NCBI GenBank assembly: GCA_030627405.1
Contig: DAOUSD010000084.1
Coordinates: 1-6,920, forward strand
DNA length: 6,920 nucleotides
DNA from: Deltaproteobacteria bacterium
GTDB lineage: Bacteria > Desulfobacterota > Desulfobacteria > Desulfobacterales > ETH-SRB1
Reading direction: 5' to 3'
A program made the translations under genes and the position numbers. The notes beneath the pieces are model-generated. The model saw only the letters and a program-made list of their open reading frames with translations, had not been told where the DNA came from and ran no database searches. How positions within the stretch are numbered: the first letter of the stretch is position 1; every line of letters begins with the position of its first letter. This document shows positions 5,293 through 6,920 of this stretch, one piece after another.

Positions 5293-5913
5293 TTACCTTT
5301 TTCTAATTTCAATTAGTCCTGATTTAGAACCCGGTACCGCGCCTTTTATCAATATCAAATTTTCCTCAGGCCTTATGTCTATTATCTCCAGATTTTTAAC
5401 GGTGTTTCTTTCATTCCCATAATGACCGGGCATTTTCTTCCCTTTAATAACTTTAGCAGGCCATGCGCTGCAACCTATAGAACCCGGCACTCTATGGCTA
5501 TGACTGCCATGTGTCTTTGATCCGCCATGGAATCCATGCCTCTTTATGACCCCTGAAAAACCACGCCCTTTAGTTGTACCGGAAACATCAACAAGTTCAC
5601 CGACCTCAAATAAATCAAGGGGTACTGTATGTCCAGAGGTGTATTCACTCGGATCATCCACAGAAAATTCCCGCAGGATTGCAAAACAACTTTCTCCGCT
5701 TTTCTTTAAATGCCCCTGCATCGGCTTATTAATTCGAGATCTCTTTTTTTCACCAAACCCCAGTTGAAGCGCATTATATCCATCAGAAACAATAGTCTTT
5801 ATCTGAGTTACTATACATGGACCAGCCTGTATCACCGTAACCGGTATATATTTTCCATCTGGTAAAAAAACACCTGCCATTCCCAATTTTTTACCAAGCA
5901 ATCCATTACACAT
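5293..5913 (-). CDS. rplC: 50S ribosomal protein L3
   Basis: L3 is an early 50S assembly protein that binds near the 3' end of 23S rRNA and extends toward the peptidyl-transferase centre. The 206-residue product is of normal length. It starts GLLGKKLGMAGVFLPDGK (4-21) and continues with the barrel motif TTKGRGFSGVIKRHGF (113-128), HRVPGSIG (140-147), KGKKMPGHYGNERNTVKNLE (157-176) and ENLILIKGAVPG (184-195). After GSIG it reads CSAWPAKV; residues 148 and 150 are Cys and Ala where E. coli has Gln, so the Gln150 methylated there by PrmB is absent. The Shine-Dalgarno (AGGAA, about 10 nt upstream) is weak. Family A elements lie on both sides of the gene. Confidence 0.98.
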   Translation of the reverse strand: MCNGLLGKKLGMAGVFLPDGKYIPVTVIQAGPCIVTQIKTIVSDGYNALQLGFGEKKRSRINKPMQGHLKKSGESCFAILREFSVDDPSEYTSGHTVPLDLFEVGELVDVSGTTKGRGFSGVIKRHGFHGGSKTHGSHSHRVPGSIGCSAWPAKVIKGKKMPGHYGNERNTVKNLEIIDIRPEENLILIKGAVPGSKSGLIEIRKR

Positions 5914-5934
5914 ATTTTTTACTTATTCCTTTAT

Positions 5935-6064
5935 TATAGACTTTCAAATAAATAATTTCACTGCGTTATCAGTCAAAATCCTCGAGGACGTACAACTCAG
6001 CACGACTTGCTCAGATTTTTCCTTTTATCCTTGTGAAATGAATTATGTGATGTGAAAGTCTATA
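5935..6064. repeat. Inverted-repeat element A, copy 2, in the rpsJ-rplC spacer
   Basis: A 130-bp block is bounded by perfect 12-bp ends, TATAGACTTTCA (5935-5946) and TGAAAGTCTATA (6053-6064), with further imperfect pairing inward (AATTTCAC at 5954-5961 with GTGAAAT at 6033-6039). Relative to copy 1 it is inverted on the + strand. One end is nearly identical to copy 1 (38 of 39 bases, including ACTGCGTTATCAGT at 5960-5973). The other end has about five extra bases. The interior is longer than in copy 1 and diverged, with a perfect CCTCGAGG palindrome at 5980-5987. It occupies most of the 166-nt spacer, 21 bases before the rplC ATG and 15 bases after the rpsJ stop. Confidence 0.85.
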
Positions 6065-6079
6065 GGTAGCCGTTCACGG

Positions 6080-6391
6080 TTATAGTTTAATTTCTACGTC
6101 GACTCCTGGAGAAAGATCTAGTTTCATCAAAGCATCAACGGTCTGCTGGGTTGGTTCCAAAATATCTAAAAGCCGTTTATGTGTTCTAATTTCAAACTGT
6201 TCTCTCGACTTCTTGTCTATGTGGGGAGATCGTAACACGCAGTATTTATTGATCCTTGTCGGAAGTGGTATCGGGCCAACTACCCTTGCACCTGTCTTAT
6301 TGGCCGTATCAAGAATATCAAGCGCTGACTGATCAAGAAGCTTATGGTCATATGCTTTAAGTCTGATCCTTATTTTGGTGTTTTTAATCAT
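6080..6391 (-). CDS. rpsJ: 30S ribosomal protein S10
   Basis: S10 is a 30S head protein with a second role, with NusB, in transcription antitermination. The product from the ATG at 6391 has 103 residues, the usual length. It shows KIRIRLKAYDHKLLDQSA (6-23), the signature GARVVGPIPLPTR (34-46), the extended loop SPHIDKKSREQFEIRTHKR (55-73) and the C-terminal LSPGVDVEIKL. I chose this start over an in-frame ATG at 6412 because conserved sequence begins at MIKNTKIRIRL and GGAAAG lies about 9 nt upstream. Only 42 nt separate the tuf stop from a start at 6391, so rpsJ probably shares the tuf transcript rather than having its own S10-type leader. Confidence 0.98.
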   Translation of the reverse strand: MIKNTKIRIRLKAYDHKLLDQSALDILDTANKTGARVVGPIPLPTRINKYCVLRSPHIDKKSREQFEIRTHKRLLDILEPTQQTVDALMKLDLSPGVDVEIKL

Positions 6392-6410
6392 TATTTCTAT
6401 CTTTCCATTC

Positions 6411-6431
6411 ACCTGAGTTGAGCAATTTAGG
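6411..6431. repeat. Possible collapsed scar of element C between tuf and rpsJ
   Basis: On the minus strand these 21 bases read CCTAAATTG followed by CTCAACTCAGGT. The first nine equal the outer left arm of element C (2898-2906 on the + strand), and the last twelve match the right arm (CTCAACTTAGGT) at 11 of 12 positions. The interior would be missing. The match is short, so chance is not excluded. Confidence 0.35.
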
Positions 6432-6433
6432 CT

Positions 6434-6920
6434 TTATTCAATTATTTCGCTTACCACTCCGGCACCCACAGTACGACCGCCTTCCCTTATTGCAAACCTG
6501 AGCTCCTTCTCCATTGCTATCGGAGTTATCAGCTCAGCCGAAATCGTTACATTGTCACCGGGCATCACCATCTCTATTCCCTCCGGCAAACTCAATACAC
6601 CTGTAACATCCGTCGTCCTGAAATAAAACTGCGGCCGATATCCATCAAAAAACGGTGTGTGTCGTCCACCTTCCTCTTTGCTCAATATGTAAACCTCTGC
6701 CTTAAACTTCGTATGAGGTGTTATCGTCCCGGGAATCGCTACTACCTGGCCACGCTCAACTTCCTCTCGCTTTGTACCTCGTATCAAAAGACCTATATTA
6801 TCACCGGCACGACCCTCATCAAGCAGCTTCCTGAACATCTCTACACCTGTACAAACTGTCTTCATCGTCGGCCGGATACCTACTATCTCAACATCATCTC
6901 CTACATGAATTATTCCTCGA
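6434..6920 (-). CDS. tuf: Elongation factor Tu, C-terminal part (5' end beyond window)
   Basis: EF-Tu is the GTPase that delivers aminoacyl-tRNA to the ribosome. The window holds the last 161 residues of a protein usually of about 397, running off the right edge. The visible part begins inside domain II (RGIIHVGDDVEIVGIRPT, then TGVEMFRKLLDEGRAGDNIG and LLIRGTKREEVERGQVV). It continues through domain III (TPHTKFKAEVYILSKEEGGR, HTPFFDGYRPQFYFRTTDVT, PEGIEMVMPGDNV) to the conserved end LRFAIREGGRTVGAGVVSEI plus IE. Nothing is broken in the visible part. The GTPase domain is outside the window. Its place directly upstream of rpsJ fits the str-S10 junction, where fusA and rpsG would lie further upstream; that is inferred, not seen. 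Confidence 0.98.
   Translation of the reverse strand, partial: RGIIHVGDDVEIVGIRPTMKTVCTGVEMFRKLLDEGRAGDNIGLLIRGTKREEVERGQVVAIPGTITPHTKFKAEVYILSKEEGGRHTPFFDGYRPQFYFRTTDVTGVLSLPEGIEMVMPGDNVTISAELITPIAMEKELRFAIREGGRTVGAGVVSEIIE

Noticed and set aside
6392..6412. In-frame upstream start for rpsJ adding seven residues
   Set aside because: Family sequence begins at the ATG at 6391, which gives the standard 103 residues and has a better-spaced ribosome-binding site.

Overview
The window is a minus-strand segment of the bacterial str/S10/spc ribosomal-protein cluster. Read 5'->3' on the minus strand (right to left here), it holds the 3' part of tuf (EF-Tu), then rpsJ, rplC, rplD, rplW, rplB, rpsS, rplV, rpsC, rplP, rpmC, rpsQ, rplN and rplX. 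This is the canonical order with no gene missing or added. All 13 complete genes are intact, of normal length, and carry the expected family motifs. Moderate GC, the L24 with a four-cysteine zinc ribbon, the tuf-rpsJ junction, and protein wording such as GSIGC in L3 suggest a Desulfobacterota (former Deltaproteobacteria) genome, perhaps Desulfobacterales. That placement is inference from recalled family resemblance, not a search.

Layout from right to left: tuf 3' end (6434-6920); a 42-nt spacer; rpsJ; a spacer filled by a 130-bp inverted-repeat element; rplC; a spacer filled by a 107-bp element of the same family; then tightly packed rplD/rplW/rplB (a 4-nt ATGA overlap and an 18-nt gap); an 84-nt plain spacer; rpsS; a spacer filled by a 103-bp element of a second family; rplV/rpsC/rplP/rpmC/rpsQ packed tightly; a 203-nt spacer mostly filled by a third, nested inverted-repeat element; rplN/rplX; and, at the left edge, one arm of a third copy of the first family, just past the rplX stop.

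The genes work together as one ribosome-assembly transcription unit: 30S proteins S10, S19, S3 and S17, and 50S proteins L3, L4, L23, L2, L22, L16, L29, L14 and L24, led by an elongation-factor gene. No promoter, intrinsic terminator, tRNA, CRISPR or transposase gene is visible, and no stretch over 300 bases lacks a gene.

The unusual content is not in the proteins but in the spacers. Three unrelated MITE-like inverted-repeat families, at least five occurrences, occupy nearly every spacer longer than about 85 nt in an essential operon. All would be transcribed as hairpins between ribosomal-protein cistrons. One ends less than 25 nt from the rplD start codon. A possible 21-nt collapsed scar of the second family sits between tuf and rpsJ. 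I see no new gene system here; the spacer elements are the part worth following up.
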